DNA from: an uncultured Pseudomonadales bacterium
GTDB lineage: Bacteria; Pseudomonadota; Gammaproteobacteria; Pseudomonadales; Balneatricaceae
DNA length: 40,295 nucleotides
Reading direction: 5' to 3'
Assembly (NCBI GenBank): GCA_938084925.1
Contig: CALKFY010000050.1
Location: forward strand, 1-40,295
Shown: in pieces, positions 31,032 through 40,295 of the stretch
How positions within the stretch are numbered: the first letter of the stretch is position 1
Layout of the letters: each line of letters begins with the position of its first letter
Translations under genes and position numbers: made by a program
The notes under the pieces: model-generated
Told to the model about the DNA's origin: nothing
Database searches by the model: none
Seen by the model: the letters and a program-made list of their open reading frames with translations, nothing else

Positions 31032-31559
31032 GTGAAAGATAAAAGCATACAACCAATAGACCATGAAAAGGTCATGCGTGAAGACGATTTCATCGTTTCC
31101 AAGACTGACCCAAAAGGACGCATTACATACGGCAACCGCATTTTCTTTGAATTTGCTGGTTACACTGAGGAAGAGATTCTTGGCGTACAACACAACGTTA
31201 TTCGCCATCCCGACATGCCACGCTGCGTATTCAACCTATTGTGGGTTCGCATTAATGCCGGCGAAGAAATTTTTGCGTATGTAAAGAACATGAGTAGAGA
31301 CGGCAGTTACTACTGGGTTTACGCCAATGTAACGGCCAGCCTAGACATCAATGGTAACATCGTTGGCTTCTACTCGGTACGTCGTAAACCAAGTGCTGCC
31401 GCCATGGAAATTATCCCGTCTGTATATGCAGCCCTGCTTGCTGAAGAACAGAAGCACCCTGCTAAAGACCAGATTGCTGCAGGCACTGCTGCACTGGAAG
31501 CCAAATTAAATGAATTGGGAGTTAGCTATGACCAGCTCGTCTACCAGCTCCAAGGTTAA
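31032..31559 (+). CDS. Aer-like PAS-domain sensor protein (CetB-like), copy 1
   Basis: 175-residue single-PAS protein with a GTG start. It strongly resembles the FAD-binding PAS domain of E. coli Aer: residues 58-63 read RHPDMP, the FAD-contact motif, followed by [16 protein letters not shown] (Aer: KNRRKNGDHYWVRANA). The C-terminal 50 residues form a helical linker. It has no membrane segment or kinase domain. The following chemoreceptor gene starts inside its last codons (32-base overlap). In Campylobacter, CetB (PAS) signals through a separate transducer CetA, and the same division of labour is likely here: this protein senses redox or respiratory state by FAD and passes it to the receptor. 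Confidence 0.88.
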   Translation: MKDKSIQPIDHEKVMREDDFIVSKTDPKGRITYGNRIFFEFAGYTEEEILGVQHNVIRHPDMPRCVFNLLWVRINAGEEIFAYVKNMSRDGSYYWVYANVTASLDINGNIVGFYSVRRKPSAAAMEIIPSVYAALLAEEQKHPAKDQIAAGTAALEAKLNELGVSYDQLVYQLQG

Positions 31560-33267
31560 TTGGCCAAGTATGCTGTTACTTATTACCGTTCTTGCCACTA
31601 TTGCTGCCAGCATTTGGTATCCCAATATTTGGTTACAAGGCGGTTTAGCGGTTATCGCCCTTATTGCCTTTGCCATGCAGCAACAAGACCAACAGCGTCA
31701 GCAAAAAATGCTGAGCAAAATTAAAAACTTTACTCACGATGTAGTGAATGGCGATATTGAAAGCCGTATCACTAACATTGGTGAAATTGATGAACTAGGC
31801 GAAATAGCCTGGAACTTCAACGAAGCGATGGACCAAGTTGAAACGGTAATGCGCGAATGTAATGCCTTTGCCTTGAAAGTTCAGCAAGGCAACTATGAGC
31901 GTAAAGCGCTACCTAATGGTTTGCGCGGCATGTTCCCGAGAACGTTAGATAACATTAACGCCAGCCTAGAAAGCATGACTGACACCATGCATAGCCTAGA
32001 AGACGTTATGGCTAAAGTTGGCCGTGGTGACTTTGCTGGCCGCATGAATCCAGAAAGAGATGGTGCCATTGCTAACACCGTCAACCAAGCTGTTATCCAA
32101 GTGAATGACATGTTTATAGATATCGGCGAAGTTATGCAAACCGTCGCTCAAGGTGACTTTAGCCAACGTGTTACTGCTTCGGGCGAAGGCCAATTAGAAG
32201 TCCTTAAGAGTAATATAAATGCCAGCGTCGAAGCAATTGAATCAGCGATTGACGAAACCGCGCAAGTTGCTGAAGCCATGGCGAACGGCGATGTTACCCA
32301 CCGTATCAATGGTAACCATGCAGGCCGACTAAACGATCTTAAGTCTTCGTTGAACCGTTCCCTTGAACGTTTGCAAGATACCCTTGCCAACATCATGACC
32401 AACGCCAACCTTGTTGGTACCGGTGCTCGTGAAATTAGCCAAGGTAGTTTGCAGCTATCAGAACGCACCAATGAGCAAGCGGCAAGCCTGGAGGAAACAG
32501 CAGCTAGTATGAACGAAATGGCTTCTACTGTTGAAGCCAACGCCTCCAACGCCACACAAGCTGATACTCTAGTACAAGATAGCCGCATAAAGGCTGAACA
32601 GAGTGTAGCCGTTGTGCAGACCGCTGTTACCGCGATGGATCAAATTAGTGAGTCCAGCCAAAAGATCGCCGACATCATCACCTTGATTGATGGCATTGCC
32701 TTCCAGACTAACCTATTGGCACTGAACGCGTCTGTTGAAGCGGCCCGTGCTGGTGAACATGGCCGTGGCTTTGCGGTAGTGGCCGGTGAGGTACGCACCC
32801 TAGCCCAACGAGCTGCAGAAGCAGCCAAAGACATTCGTGGCCTTATCGAGGCTAGTAACACGCGTGTTAATGAAGGTAGCCAACTGGTTAACCAGTCTGG
32901 TGAAGCTCTACACGAAATATTTAAATCCATTGCAGCCGTAAGTGATTTGGTTGGCCAGATTAGCCACGCCTCTCGTGAACAAGCCAATAGCATTGGCCAG
33001 GTAAACGAAGCCGTTACACAATTGGATAGTGTTAACCAGCAAAATGCGGCTTTGGTAGAAGAATCTACCGCGGCTAGTGATGCCTTGAATAACCAAGCTC
33101 AAGATTTGCGTGAACAAATCTCCTATTTCAAGGTGCAGGACGCTCAAATGACTACTACCTATGCGATTGAACAGAGCATGCCAGCAGCACCGGCTAAGCA
33201 TGAAAACAGCAAGCGTCACGTTCCTGCCCCAGTTGATAGTGATATAGGAGATTGGGCCGAGTTCTAG
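31528..33267 (+). CDS. Methyl-accepting chemotaxis protein (CetA-like), copy 1
   Basis: 579-residue chemoreceptor. Two hydrophobic segments joined by a very short loop (PNIWLQ) lie within the first 50 residues, so there is no periplasmic sensing domain. Then come several HAMP-like repeats marked by GD(F/V)..R, and a full MCP signalling domain with the hairpin tip [40 protein letters not shown] in outline. The C-terminus is DWAEF, matching the xWxxF CheR-docking pentapeptide. The ATG at 31528 has GGGAG six bases upstream and matches the start of copy 2; an ATG six codons earlier exists. It probably transduces signals from the overlapping PAS protein to CheA. Confidence 0.9.
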   Translation: MTSSSTSSKVNWPSMLLLITVLATIAASIWYPNIWLQGGLAVIALIAFAMQQQDQQRQQKMLSKIKNFTHDVVNGDIESRITNIGEIDELGEIAWNFNEAMDQVETVMRECNAFALKVQQGNYERKALPNGLRGMFPRTLDNINASLESMTDTMHSLEDVMAKVGRGDFAGRMNPERDGAIANTVNQAVIQVNDMFIDIGEVMQTVAQGDFSQRVTASGEGQLEVLKSNINASVEAIESAIDETAQVAEAMANGDVTHRINGNHAGRLNDLKSSLNRSLERLQDTLANIMTNANLVGTGAREISQGSLQLSERTNEQAASLEETAASMNEMASTVEANASNATQADTLVQDSRIKAEQSVAVVQTAVTAMDQISESSQKIADIITLIDGIAFQTNLLALNASVEAARAGEHGRGFAVVAGEVRTLAQRAAEAAKDIRGLIEASNTRVNEGSQLVNQSGEALHEIFKSIAAVSDLVGQISHASREQANSIGQVNEAVTQLDSVNQQNAALVEESTAASDALNNQAQDLREQISYFKVQDAQMTTTYAIEQSMPAAPAKHENSKRHVPAPVDSDIGDWAEF

Positions 33268-33298
33268 CCTGGTAGAGAGCAATTAACTGATAGTAATC

Positions 33299-33328
33299 AA
33301 AGCGATTTATAATAAATCGCTTTTTTTG
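33299..33328 (+). terminator. Rho-independent terminator after receptor copy 1
   Basis: Perfect 11-base stem AAAGCGATTTA / TAAATCGCTTT with a three-base loop and a T-tract. It separates the two receptor gene pairs. Confidence 0.85.
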
Positions 33329-33365
33329 TGCCTAATTCCTTTAATAAAAAATGCAATCACTATTC

Positions 33366-33394
33366 TTGATAATCTTAGCAGAACCTAATATATT
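33366..33394 (+). promoter_or_regulatory. Sigma70 promoter of receptor pair 2
   Basis: TTGATA (33366-33371), 17-base spacer, TATATT (33389-33394), each 5 of 6. The leader would be about 140 bases and contains a perfect 7-base inverted repeat TACCCAC / GTGGGTA (33425-33453). Pair 2 is thus transcribed separately from pair 1. Confidence 0.65.
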
Positions 33395-33542
33395 AGACTC
33401 AGGTAAGATGCTTTAAACTTACACTACCCACTAAACAATTATTAATGTGGGTAAATTGGCGTTAATACTGAGTATACGGTAGGCGCTCCGCTATTGAGAA
33501 ACGCAGTAACAAAGCAAGCTAATTAGCAAGCAGGATAACATT

Positions 33543-34070
33543 GTGAAAGATAAAACCATTGTCCCCACAGACAAAGAATTGGTCATGCGCGAAACGGATT
33601 TTATTGTTTCCAAAACAGACACCAAAGGCCGACTCACGTACGGCAATCGCATTTTCAACGAGTTTGCAGGCCTTCGAGAAGAAGAGCTACTAGGCAAACA
33701 ACACAACATCATTCGCCACCCAGACATGCCACGCGCGGTGTTCAACCTCCTGTGGCAACGCATTCAAAATGGTGAAGAAATTTTCGCTTATGTTAAAAAC
33801 ATGAGCGCCGATGGTAGTTACTATTGGGTATACGCTAACGTTACAGCCAGCCTTGACACCAATGGTCAAATCATTGGTTATTACTCTGTACGTCGCAAAC
33901 CAAGCGCTAAAGCTATGCAAGTCATCCCCGGCTTGTACGGTGCTCTACGCGCCGAAGAAAACCGTGTACCAGCAAAAGATCAAATTGCTGCCGGTACAAA
34001 ATTATTACAAGATAAGCTAGCCGAATTGGGAGCCACTTATGATCAGTTTGTTTACCAACTCCAGGGTTAA
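33543..34070 (+). CDS. Aer-like PAS-domain sensor protein (CetB-like), copy 2
   Basis: 175-residue paralog of the protein encoded at 31032-31559, identical in length and also starting with GTG ([20 protein letters not shown]). The FAD-contact motif RHPDMP is at the same positions 58-63, and [17 protein letters not shown] follows. Differences cluster in the helix after the N-cap ([11 protein letters not shown] instead of [11 protein letters not shown]) and in the C-terminal linker, which could set partner specificity. The next receptor gene again overlaps by 32 bases. Role: PAS-based redox or energy sensing for the adjacent receptor. Confidence 0.88.
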   Translation: MKDKTIVPTDKELVMRETDFIVSKTDTKGRLTYGNRIFNEFAGLREEELLGKQHNIIRHPDMPRAVFNLLWQRIQNGEEIFAYVKNMSADGSYYWVYANVTASLDTNGQIIGYYSVRRKPSAKAMQVIPGLYGALRAEENRVPAKDQIAAGTKLLQDKLAELGATYDQFVYQLQG

Positions 34071-35796
34071 TACACTCGTTGGTGTTGCCGGTCTAAGTAT
34101 AGTCGGTTCTTTTGCCGCTACTATTTGGTACCCAGACCTATATCTACAGGGTGCCCTTGCAGTGGCTGCCTTACTCTGTCTATTTGCTGTATTAAAGGCC
34201 AATAGCCGTGCTAACTATGTACTTGGTAAAGTCAAATCCTTTACCGAAGATGTAGTAGAAGGCAAGCTAGAAGGCCGTATCACCAACATTGGTGCCGAAG
34301 ACGACTTAGGCCAAATTGCCTGGAATTTCAACGAAGCCTTAGACCAAATGGAAACCGTATTACGTGAAGCCAACGCTTTTGCCCAAAAAGTAAAAGAAGG
34401 TGATTACGAACGTAAGGCACTACCTGCCGGTTTACGTGGTATGTTCCCAGTGACCCTAGAAAACATCAACGCCAGTCTTGATGCCATGACAGGCACTATG
34501 CATTCCTTAGAAGATGTGATGGGCAAAGTTGGCAAAGGTGACTTTACCGGCCGCATGAATCCAGATCACGATGGCGCTATTGCCACTACCGTTAACGGTG
34601 CCGTAGAACGCGTAAGCACTATGTTTGTAGACGTTGGTCAGGTAATGCAAACCGTAGCCCAAGGTGACTTTAGCAAGCGCGTTACTGCACAAGGTGAAGG
34701 TGATCTAGAGCTCCTCAAGAACAATATCAACGACAGCCTTAGCGCTATCGGTTCTGCCCTAGAAGAAACCAGTAATGTTGCTGAAGCCATGTCGCAAGGT
34801 GACGTTACCCTGCGTATTAATGGCAACCACCCAGGTCGCTTGGGCGAACTTAAGAACGCGTTAAATACTTCTTTAGACCGCATGCAAGACACGCTATCTA
34901 ACATTCTTAGCAATGCTAACTTGGTAAGTACTGGTGCCCGTGAAATTAGCCAAGGTAGCTTACAGCTATCCGAGCGCACTAACGAGCAGGCAGCTAGCCT
35001 AGAAGAAACCGCAGCTAGCATGAATGAAATGGCCTCTACCGTAGAAGCCAATGCCAGTAACGCCATCCAAGCAGACTCTCTAGTTACCACTAGTCGTAGC
35101 AAGGCCGAAGAAAGTGTTCGCGTGGTACAGACTGCTGTAGAAGCAATGGAACAGATTAACGCATCTAGCCAAAAGATTGCTGATATCATTACCTTAATTG
35201 ATGGCATTGCTTTCCAGACTAACTTGCTAGCTTTGAACGCTTCTGTAGAAGCGGCCCGCGCCGGTGAACATGGTCGTGGTTTTGCCGTTGTAGCCGGCGA
35301 GGTACGAACACTAGCCCAACGCGCTGCGGAATCTTCGAAAGAGATTCGCGTATTGATTGAAGCTAGTAACAGCCGTGTTAACGAAGGTAGCCAATTGGTT
35401 AACCAATCTGGTGACGCCTTGCATGAGATCTTTAAGTCTATCGAATCCATTGCCGAGCTGGTTGGCCAGATTAGTCATGCTTCTCGCGAACAGGCTAATA
35501 GTATTACGCAAGTAAACGAAGCCGTTACCCAGCTTGATAGCGTGAACCAACAAAACGCGGCCTTAGTTGAAGAGTCTACTGCGGCCAGTGACGCTTTGAA
35601 CAACCAAGCCCAAGATCTGCGTGAAGAAATCTCCTTCTTCAAAGTTAACGATGGCAACGGTCTCACCTCGCAAAGCACCTACGCCATTGAGCCAAGCCGT
35701 GGTGCCATGCCTACCGCACCAGCACGTCATGCAAGCAGCAAAGCTCACGTTGCAGCCCCAGTTGATGAGGACATGGGTGATTGGGCCGAATTCTAA
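34039..35796 (+). CDS. Methyl-accepting chemotaxis protein (CetA-like), copy 2
   Basis: 585-residue paralog of receptor copy 1. Transmembrane segments lie at about 13-30 and 37-52 with a six-residue loop. Five HAMP-like units follow, marked by EGK75, EGD121, KGD167, QGD209 and QGD254, at a period of 42-46 residues. The MCP signalling domain covers about 290-540, with its tip near 382-430 ([21 protein letters not shown]). The last five residues are DWAEF, a CheR-docking pentapeptide. The start overlaps the PAS gene and has GGGAG upstream. Near-identity with copy 1 in the signalling domain shows a tandem duplication; the N-terminal membrane part has diverged most. Confidence 0.92.
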   Translation: MISLFTNSRVNTLVGVAGLSIVGSFAATIWYPDLYLQGALAVAALLCLFAVLKANSRANYVLGKVKSFTEDVVEGKLEGRITNIGAEDDLGQIAWNFNEALDQMETVLREANAFAQKVKEGDYERKALPAGLRGMFPVTLENINASLDAMTGTMHSLEDVMGKVGKGDFTGRMNPDHDGAIATTVNGAVERVSTMFVDVGQVMQTVAQGDFSKRVTAQGEGDLELLKNNINDSLSAIGSALEETSNVAEAMSQGDVTLRINGNHPGRLGELKNALNTSLDRMQDTLSNILSNANLVSTGAREISQGSLQLSERTNEQAASLEETAASMNEMASTVEANASNAIQADSLVTTSRSKAEESVRVVQTAVEAMEQINASSQKIADIITLIDGIAFQTNLLALNASVEAARAGEHGRGFAVVAGEVRTLAQRAAESSKEIRVLIEASNSRVNEGSQLVNQSGDALHEIFKSIESIAELVGQISHASREQANSITQVNEAVTQLDSVNQQNAALVEESTAASDALNNQAQDLREEISFFKVNDGNGLTSQSTYAIEPSRGAMPTAPARHASSKAHVAAPVDEDMGDWAEF

Positions 35797-35819
35797 CGCC
35801 GCTCTACCCTGCGTAATAT

Positions 35820-35847
35820 AACGGTCTCATTGGAGGCCGTTTTTTTG
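35820..35847 (+). terminator. Rho-independent terminator after receptor copy 2
   Basis: ACGGTCTC / GAGGCCGT stem (one G-U pair) with a four-base loop and a run of seven T. Confidence 0.85.
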
Positions 35848-35874
35848 TCTATCAATCGGCATTAGGTGTACAAT
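35845..35874 (+). promoter_or_regulatory. Possible promoter of the Lrp-like small gene
   Basis: TTGTCT (35845-35850), 18-base spacer, TACAAT (35869-35874). The -10 box is good (5 of 6), the -35 box weaker (4 of 6). It starts inside the T-tract of the preceding terminator, a compact arrangement. Confidence 0.4.
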
Positions 35875-35911
35875 GAAGCCATCTTATCTGCCATTTATAT
35901 AGGAAAAAATT

Positions 35912-36148
35912 ATGGCTTGTGTATTCGTTCAAATTCGCTGCAACCCTGGTCAAACCTACGCCGTTGCCGATGCTATCTATGAGCGTGAAATAGCATCAGA
36001 GCTATATTCCACCAGCGGTGACTATGATTTGCTAATGAAAATCTATATTCCTGCCAATGAAGATGTAGGCCGTTACATTAACGACAACCTACTGAATATC
36101 GAAGGTATATCCCGTTCTCTCACCACTCTCACCTTCAAGGCTTTTTAA
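35912..36148 (+). CDS. Stand-alone Lrp/AsnC ligand-binding (RAM) protein
   Basis: 78-residue protein consisting only of the RAM/AsnC ligand-binding domain. It begins MACVFVQIRCNPGQTYAVAD and contains the turn STSGDYDLLMKIYIP and the ending GISRSLTTLTFKAF typical of the Lrp family effector domain. There is no helix-turn-helix, so it does not bind DNA by itself. Such stand-alone RAM proteins form oligomers that bind amino acids and may modulate Lrp-type regulators. AGGA precedes the ATG. The helicase gene hrpB starts 12 bases after its stop and is probably co-transcribed. Confidence 0.85.
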   Translation: MACVFVQIRCNPGQTYAVADAIYEREIASELYSTSGDYDLLMKIYIPANEDVGRYINDNLLNIEGISRSLTTLTFKAF

Positions 36149-36160
36149 TCAGTCTTTATT

Positions 36161-38662
36161 GTGAAACTTCCCGTTACAGAAGTGCTGGGGGCAATTGATG
36201 CAGCCCTTACCCAACACCAACGCGCCATTCTCGTAGCCCCTCCTGGGGCCGGCAAAACGACGCAAGTTCCCTTGCACCTGTTACAACAGCTTGAAAACCA
36301 AGATCCTCACGGCTCTAGCCGCATCCTGCTACTAGAACCACGTCGTCTAGCGGTCAAGAACACAGCTGAATTTCTTGCTCAACAGCTTGCAGAAAGTCCC
36401 GGGGAGCGTATTGGCTATCGCATGCGTCAAGATAGTAAAGTGGGCAGCAAAACCCGCTTAGAGGTCATTACCGAAGGCGTACTATTACGTTTGTTACAGA
36501 CGGATCCTAGCCTTGAGGGCGTTCACACCATTATTTTTGATGAATTCCATGAACGTAGCTTAGCTGCTGACTTGGGTCTAAGTTTAAGCTTGCAAACCAA
36601 TGCCCTATTTCGCGACCAAGACCCCGTGCGACTATTAGTTATGTCTGCCACCTTGGAGACAGGAAAACTCGCCCAGTATCTAGACCCGGTTCCCGTAATT
36701 ATTAGTGAGGGCCGCCAGTACCCTATCAGCTATCATTATTTAGCCGCAACACCCGAACCCAGGCAACGTTTGCAAATATGGGCGCAAAGTGTCGAACAAG
36801 CACTGACTGACCAAGCGGGCAACATTCTCGTATTTCTTCCCGGCCAAGCAGATATCCAAAGATTGCAGCAACAACTGCAACATTTAGAAGGTAATAATCT
36901 TAGTATCTATCCACTCTATGGTCGGCTTACCTTAGCCGAACAGCGGCAAGCTATAAGCGCCCCACCAGCAGGGCAACGCAAGGTGGTATTGGCCACCAAT
37001 ATTGCCGAAACCAGCCTGACCATTGACGGTATCGGCTGTGTTGTCGATACCGGCCTGCATAAACAAGCCCTGTTTGAAGCAGGCAGTGGTCTTACACGCT
37101 TACACACCCGTATGATTAGTGCCTCCTCAGCCACCCAACGGGCCGGCCGTGCTGGCCGCCTGCAAGCGGGGCATTGCTACCGACAATGGAGTGAAACGCA
37201 ACAGCAAGCATTAGCACCACAAAGCCAACCCGCTATAAAAAGCTCCGATTTAAGCAGTATAGTGCTACAACTATTAGCTTGTGGTTATAGCCACATGGAC
37301 GAACTTGACTGGCTGGACGCGCCCTCTGCTGGAGCCTGGCAGCAAGCTGTAAAACTATTAAAAAAACTGCAGGCCGTTACTCAGCTAGAGCATGGTTTAG
37401 CCCTTACAGAACATGGACAACGTATAGCGACAACCGGTATAGAGCCACGCTTGGCGCAAGTACTGATCAGCGGTATCGAGCTTGGGCAGTCACAACTAAC
37501 TTGTCAGCTCATAAGCCAGCTCGAACACCCGCAACGCAATACTCATCCCGACATTGCCGAAGCACTATCACAACCCCTTAGCAAAGAACAAAAGCGCTTA
37601 GTGACACAACTGCAACAACGAGCAAAACGCCTAGCTACTAGCAATAAAGCACCGGTACCAGATAATAACTGGCTACCTATGGCCATCGCCAAAGCTTGGC
37701 CTGATAGGGTTGGGCAAAAGCAAAACCAGCAAGCGGACAAGGTGAACTACAAGCTTGCTAATGGACGTGGTGTTCAGCTCACCTGGCCCCATAGATCAGC
37801 AGCACCTGATTATCTAGTGGCAATCAATACCTTTGCTGCCGCTCAACAAAGCCGTGATCAGGTATCCAGCTATGTGAGCTTGTCATTAGACGATATAGAG
37901 CAAGCTTTGCCACACCTAATACAAGATTCTGCAGTTTGCCAATGGAACCAGCAAACGGATCGTTTGGACGTCTACCAAGCACGCATGCTTAATCAGCTAC
38001 TGTTGCAACAAAATGACCAAAAGCCCGTAGAGCCAGAAGCAAAAACCAAAGCCGTTGGTGACTATTTAGCCAGCACTGACCTTGCTTCACTAAATTGGAC
38101 AGCGCCTGTGCAGCAATGGTTAGCGCGCATACGCTTGCTATACCAGCATGCAAGTGCCGATAACAACCCTTGGCCAAATCTCAGCCACGCTTGGCTCACG
38201 GAGCATGTGCAAGATTGGCTTGGCCCCTACCTGACGGGTATCAACAGCGCTAAGCAGTTGGCGAAACTGGATCTACTAGACATACTGCAAAACCAGCTCA
38301 ATTTTGCCCAACAACAAGACATGAAAAAACTGGCACCAATGCGATTGCAAGTACCATCAGGCAATAGTCATAGTATCGACTACACACAGCAACCACCGGT
38401 ATTGGCAGTGAAGCTACAAGAATTGTTTGGCATGCAAGAGGCACCCAAAGTAGCCTACGAGGTGAACCTACAAGTACACCTACTCTCACCTGCTGGACGG
38501 CCTTTAGCGATCACCCAAGACTTGGCTTACTTTTGGCGCAATGCCTACATAGAAGTGAAAAAAGAAATGAAGGGACGCTACCCAAAGCACCCCTGGCCCG
38601 AGGACCCGTTAACGGCTCTTGCTACGGCGAAAACCAAAAACCGCCTAGCACAAGGTCGCTAA
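36161..38662 (+). CDS. hrpB: ATP-dependent DExH helicase HrpB
   Basis: 833-residue DEAH/RHA-family helicase, normal for HrpB. Walker A is APPGAGKTTQ near 26-35, the DExH box is FDEFHERS near 126-133, motif III is MSATLET, and motif VI is TQRAGRAGRLQAGHCYR. The C-terminal HrpB-specific domain (about 500-833) ends with RYPKHPWPEDPLTALATAKTKNR, a strongly conserved HrpB ending. The start is GTG with no clear ribosome-binding site, so translation may depend on coupling to the small Lrp-like gene 12 bases upstream. HrpB is thought to act in RNA metabolism, but its precise role is not settled. Its stop overlaps that of the convergent flavin-reductase-like gene. Confidence 0.95.
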   Translation: MKLPVTEVLGAIDAALTQHQRAILVAPPGAGKTTQVPLHLLQQLENQDPHGSSRILLLEPRRLAVKNTAEFLAQQLAESPGERIGYRMRQDSKVGSKTRLEVITEGVLLRLLQTDPSLEGVHTIIFDEFHERSLAADLGLSLSLQTNALFRDQDPVRLLVMSATLETGKLAQYLDPVPVIISEGRQYPISYHYLAATPEPRQRLQIWAQSVEQALTDQAGNILVFLPGQADIQRLQQQLQHLEGNNLSIYPLYGRLTLAEQRQAISAPPAGQRKVVLATNIAETSLTIDGIGCVVDTGLHKQALFEAGSGLTRLHTRMISASSATQRAGRAGRLQAGHCYRQWSETQQQALAPQSQPAIKSSDLSSIVLQLLACGYSHMDELDWLDAPSAGAWQQAVKLLKKLQAVTQLEHGLALTEHGQRIATTGIEPRLAQVLISGIELGQSQLTCQLISQLEHPQRNTHPDIAEALSQPLSKEQKRLVTQLQQRAKRLATSNKAPVPDNNWLPMAIAKAWPDRVGQKQNQQADKVNYKLANGRGVQLTWPHRSAAPDYLVAINTFAAAQQSRDQVSSYVSLSLDDIEQALPHLIQDSAVCQWNQQTDRLDVYQARMLNQLLLQQNDQKPVEPEAKTKAVGDYLASTDLASLNWTAPVQQWLARIRLLYQHASADNNPWPNLSHAWLTEHVQDWLGPYLTGINSAKQLAKLDLLDILQNQLNFAQQQDMKKLAPMRLQVPSGNSHSIDYTQQPPVLAVKLQELFGMQEAPKVAYEVNLQVHLLSPAGRPLAITQDLAYFWRNAYIEVKKEMKGRYPKHPWPEDPLTALATAKTKNRLAQGR

Positions 38663-39297
38663 TCGCGCGGGCGCAGCAACTCCTGAACCCGATCAACGGG
38701 CACATAGTCACCGCGGTAACCCGCACGGGCTACGGTGCCGGCCTCGGTTATGGAGAACAGGCCGTCTTGCAGGTAGGCTTGATTAATATGCACCCTCACT
38801 ATCTGGCCGATCACCATAGCGGTATTAAGTGCCTTACCATCAATGTCTTTTAGGGGTTTGATTTCCACAAGCTTGCATTCCATATTCACTGGACTAGCCA
38901 TCACCCGTCTTGCCGCCACTAGATCACTCTTCGCCCAAGGTACTTGTGCTAGTTCAAACTCATCCACATCAGGCGCTACGGACGCTGATGAATAATTCAT
39001 CATCTGCATGTTGTCTTGGGTGACAAGATTAATGGTAAATTCTCCAGTTTGCTTAATGTTACTTAAGCTGTCTTTGCTACCTTCACTAGAAAACATCAAC
39101 AGGGGCGGCTGGGCACTAAGTAGATTAAAAAAGCTGTAAGGCGCCAAGTTATGAATACCCTGCTCACTCACGCTGGCTACCCAAGCAATAGGCCTAGGCG
39201 CCACAATGGCCTTCATGGGGTCGTGCTTTAAGCCATGCCCAAGGGCAGGATTGAAGCTATGCCATTGTTGCTCATCATAAGCATTGTCAGTTGCCAT
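38659..39297 (-). CDS. Flavin reductase-like FMN-binding split-barrel protein
   Basis: 212-residue protein of the flavin reductase-like domain family (COG1853). Recognisable segments are AIVAPRPIAWVASVSEQGIHNLAPYSFFNLLSAQPP in outline, the FMN phosphate-binding SSEGSKDSLSNI and the strand GEFTINLVT. It likely binds FMN and may reduce flavin with NAD(P)H for a partner oxygenase, or act as a stand-alone oxidoreductase; no partner is visible. It starts with ATG two bases after the aminopeptidase stop; a GTG two codons earlier overlaps that stop and is an alternative. It is co-transcribed with the aminopeptidase gene. Confidence 0.85.
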   Translation of the reverse strand: MATDNAYDEQQWHSFNPALGHGLKHDPMKAIVAPRPIAWVASVSEQGIHNLAPYSFFNLLSAQPPLLMFSSEGSKDSLSNIKQTGEFTINLVTQDNMQMMNYSSASVAPDVDEFELAQVPWAKSDLVAARRVMASPVNMECKLVEIKPLKDIDGKALNTAMVIGQIVRVHINQAYLQDGLFSITEAGTVARAGYRGDYVPVDRVQELLRPRD

Positions 39298-39299
39298 GA

Positions 39300-40295
39300 T
39301 CACACCGCGATATTAGTTTCATAGAAAGCTTTTAACAAAGTAATAGTCATGGCTACATCCTGACTGCCTGCCGTTTCCCTGATAGAGTGCATGGCAAAGG
39401 TGGGCATACCTAAATCAATGGTTTTGATACCTAACTGTGCCGCTGTAATCGGACCGATGGTGCTTCCACAACCCATATCACTGCGCACCACAAAGGCTTG
39501 TACAGGCACGTTTTGTTGCTCGGCTAATTCTCGAATTAAAGAGCTAGTCACGGCATTGGTGGCATAACGCTGGTTAGCATTAATCTTGATAACTGGGCCG
39601 GCATTAAGCTTGGGGCCATGTTTTTCATCATGCTTACCGGCAAAATTAGGATGTACACCATGCGCATTGTCTGTAGAAACGAGTACTGATTGATGCAAAA
39701 CCTGATGCATCTTTTCTGCCACTGGGTACATACGCTGCAACACCGACATCAAGAAGCTGCCTTGGGCACCTTCTGCCGTCTGGCTACCCACTTCTTCGTG
39801 GTCGTTGCATACTAGTAACATGCCCTGCTGACTTTCGGCTTGTAACAAAGCCTGCAAGCCAACATAACAACTCAGCAAGTTATCCAAACGGGCGCTGGCG
39901 ACAAATTCTTGCTGCCAACCAACCAAGGCAGGCGCTTGGGTATCGTAAAAGCTTAATTCATAGTCCAATACTTGGGCGAACTCTTGGCCTTGTTCGGTAA
40001 GGTGTTCTAGGAGCATTTCACGCAAATTAAAATCACCACCTAACTCCTGCCCTAGCAACACGGGCAAGTCTGTCTGCGCATTAATGGTACTCCCCTTATT
40101 GGCCTCGCGATTTAGATGAATCGCTAGGCTAGGAATACAGGCAATGGGGCGTTGAAAATCAACTAAGGCCGTTTCCAATTGGCCATTAGCACAACGCCCA
40201 ACGACACGTCCAGCCAAAGACAAATCTCGATCGAACCAAGGATGTAACAAAGCACCACCATAAACCTCTACACCCAGCTGCTGGTAGCCGTGTTT
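39300..40295 (-). CDS. apeB: M18-family aspartyl aminopeptidase, 5' end outside the window
   Basis: Partial gene: 332 codons are present, and the frame continues through the right edge ([20 protein letters not shown] at the edge), so roughly 95-100 N-terminal residues are missing compared with the usual length of about 430. Zinc and catalytic motifs of family M18 are present: [32 protein letters not shown] and [11 protein letters not shown] (final His). It removes N-terminal acidic residues from peptides in the cytoplasm. [15 protein letters not shown] near the edge is typical ApeB sequence. Its stop overlaps an alternative start of the following flavin-reductase-like gene. Confidence 0.93.
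   Translation of the reverse strand, partial: KHGYQQLGVEVYGGALLHPWFDRDLSLAGRVVGRCANGQLETALVDFQRPIACIPSLAIHLNREANKGSTINAQTDLPVLLGQELGGDFNLREMLLEHLTEQGQEFAQVLDYELSFYDTQAPALVGWQQEFVASARLDNLLSCYVGLQALLQAESQQGMLLVCNDHEEVGSQTAEGAQGSFLMSVLQRMYPVAEKMHQVLHQSVLVSTDNAHGVHPNFAGKHDEKHGPKLNAGPVIKINANQRYATNAVTSSLIRELAEQQNVPVQAFVVRSDMGCGSTIGPITAAQLGIKTIDLGMPTFAMHSIRETAGSQDVAMTITLLKAFYETNIAV

Noticed and set aside
33268-33542. Sigma28 (flagellar) promoter in front of receptor pair 2
   Set aside because: No TAAA-N15-GCCGATAA-like sequence is convincing, whereas a good sigma70 promoter is present.
34638-35450. 270-residue minus-strand reading frame opposite receptor copy 2
   Set aside because: It is the mirror of a highly conserved MCP signalling domain; its translation is rich in S, A and L with no domain, and similar frames appear opposite receptor copy 1 (32148-32993).
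1-40295. CRISPR arrays, tRNA or rRNA genes, prophage or integrase genes
   Set aside because: Read through on both strands, none of these was seen.

Overview
The window comes from a chromosome of a gammaproteobacterium, probably a marine heterotroph of the Oceanospirillales/Cellvibrionales kind. That placement rests on the gene families (8-oxoguanine deaminase of the Pseudomonas type, HrpB, putidaredoxin-type redox partners, Aer-like PAS proteins) and on moderate GC; it is an inference, and no rRNA or tRNA is present to confirm it. Almost every base is coding and there is no insertion sequence, phage or CRISPR array.

Left part (1-9965): a 43-residue membrane ORF; an 8-oxoguanine deaminase with a PAT-type acetyltransferase; a complete Xre/MbcA-RES toxin-antitoxin pair; an enolase-superfamily enzyme paired with a GMC flavoprotein oxidoreductase; a second acetyltransferase; a stand-alone DegT-type PLP enzyme; a Prx5 peroxiredoxin; and a crotonase homolog of the ECHDC3 kind that lacks both catalytic glutamates.

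Middle (9966-15192): a 440-base non-coding stretch carries a minus-strand mini-ORF, several hairpins and a terminator. It is followed by a cluster that I regard as the most interesting part of the window: cytochrome P450, glutamine-synthetase-like ligase, [2Fe-2S] ferredoxin, NAD(P)H-dependent ferredoxin reductase, and a tail-to-tail MarR regulator. The P450 has a consensus sigma70 promoter with a 20-bp palindrome over the start site. P450 plus GS-like ligase is the combination known from mycobacterial cyclic-amine (morpholine/piperidine) degradation, so an amine-oxidising, gamma-glutamylating pathway is proposed here.

Nucleoside block (16048-29436, all minus strand): a roughly 13-kb operon in the order deoR, deoC, ALDH16-type aldehyde dehydrogenase, BMP-family binding protein, ABC ATPase, two permeases, cdd, deoA, deoB, add. 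It would import nucleosides, deaminate cytidine and adenosine, release (deoxy)ribose-1-phosphate, isomerise it to the 5-phosphate, cleave deoxyribose-5-phosphate and oxidise the acetaldehyde. The genes are tightly coupled (ATGA and TAATG overlaps), except for one 217-base gap after the binding protein that holds a repeat hairpin and a terminator-like hairpin, probably setting binding-protein excess. DeoC is of the animal type and DeoR appears to be translated from a nearly leaderless mRNA under tandem operators.

Right part: an M20 amidohydrolase; two tandem copies of a PAS-protein/chemoreceptor gene pair resembling the split energy-taxis receptor CetB/CetA; a stand-alone Lrp-type ligand-binding protein; the helicase HrpB; a flavin-reductase-like protein; and the 3' part of an M18 aminopeptidase that runs off the right edge.
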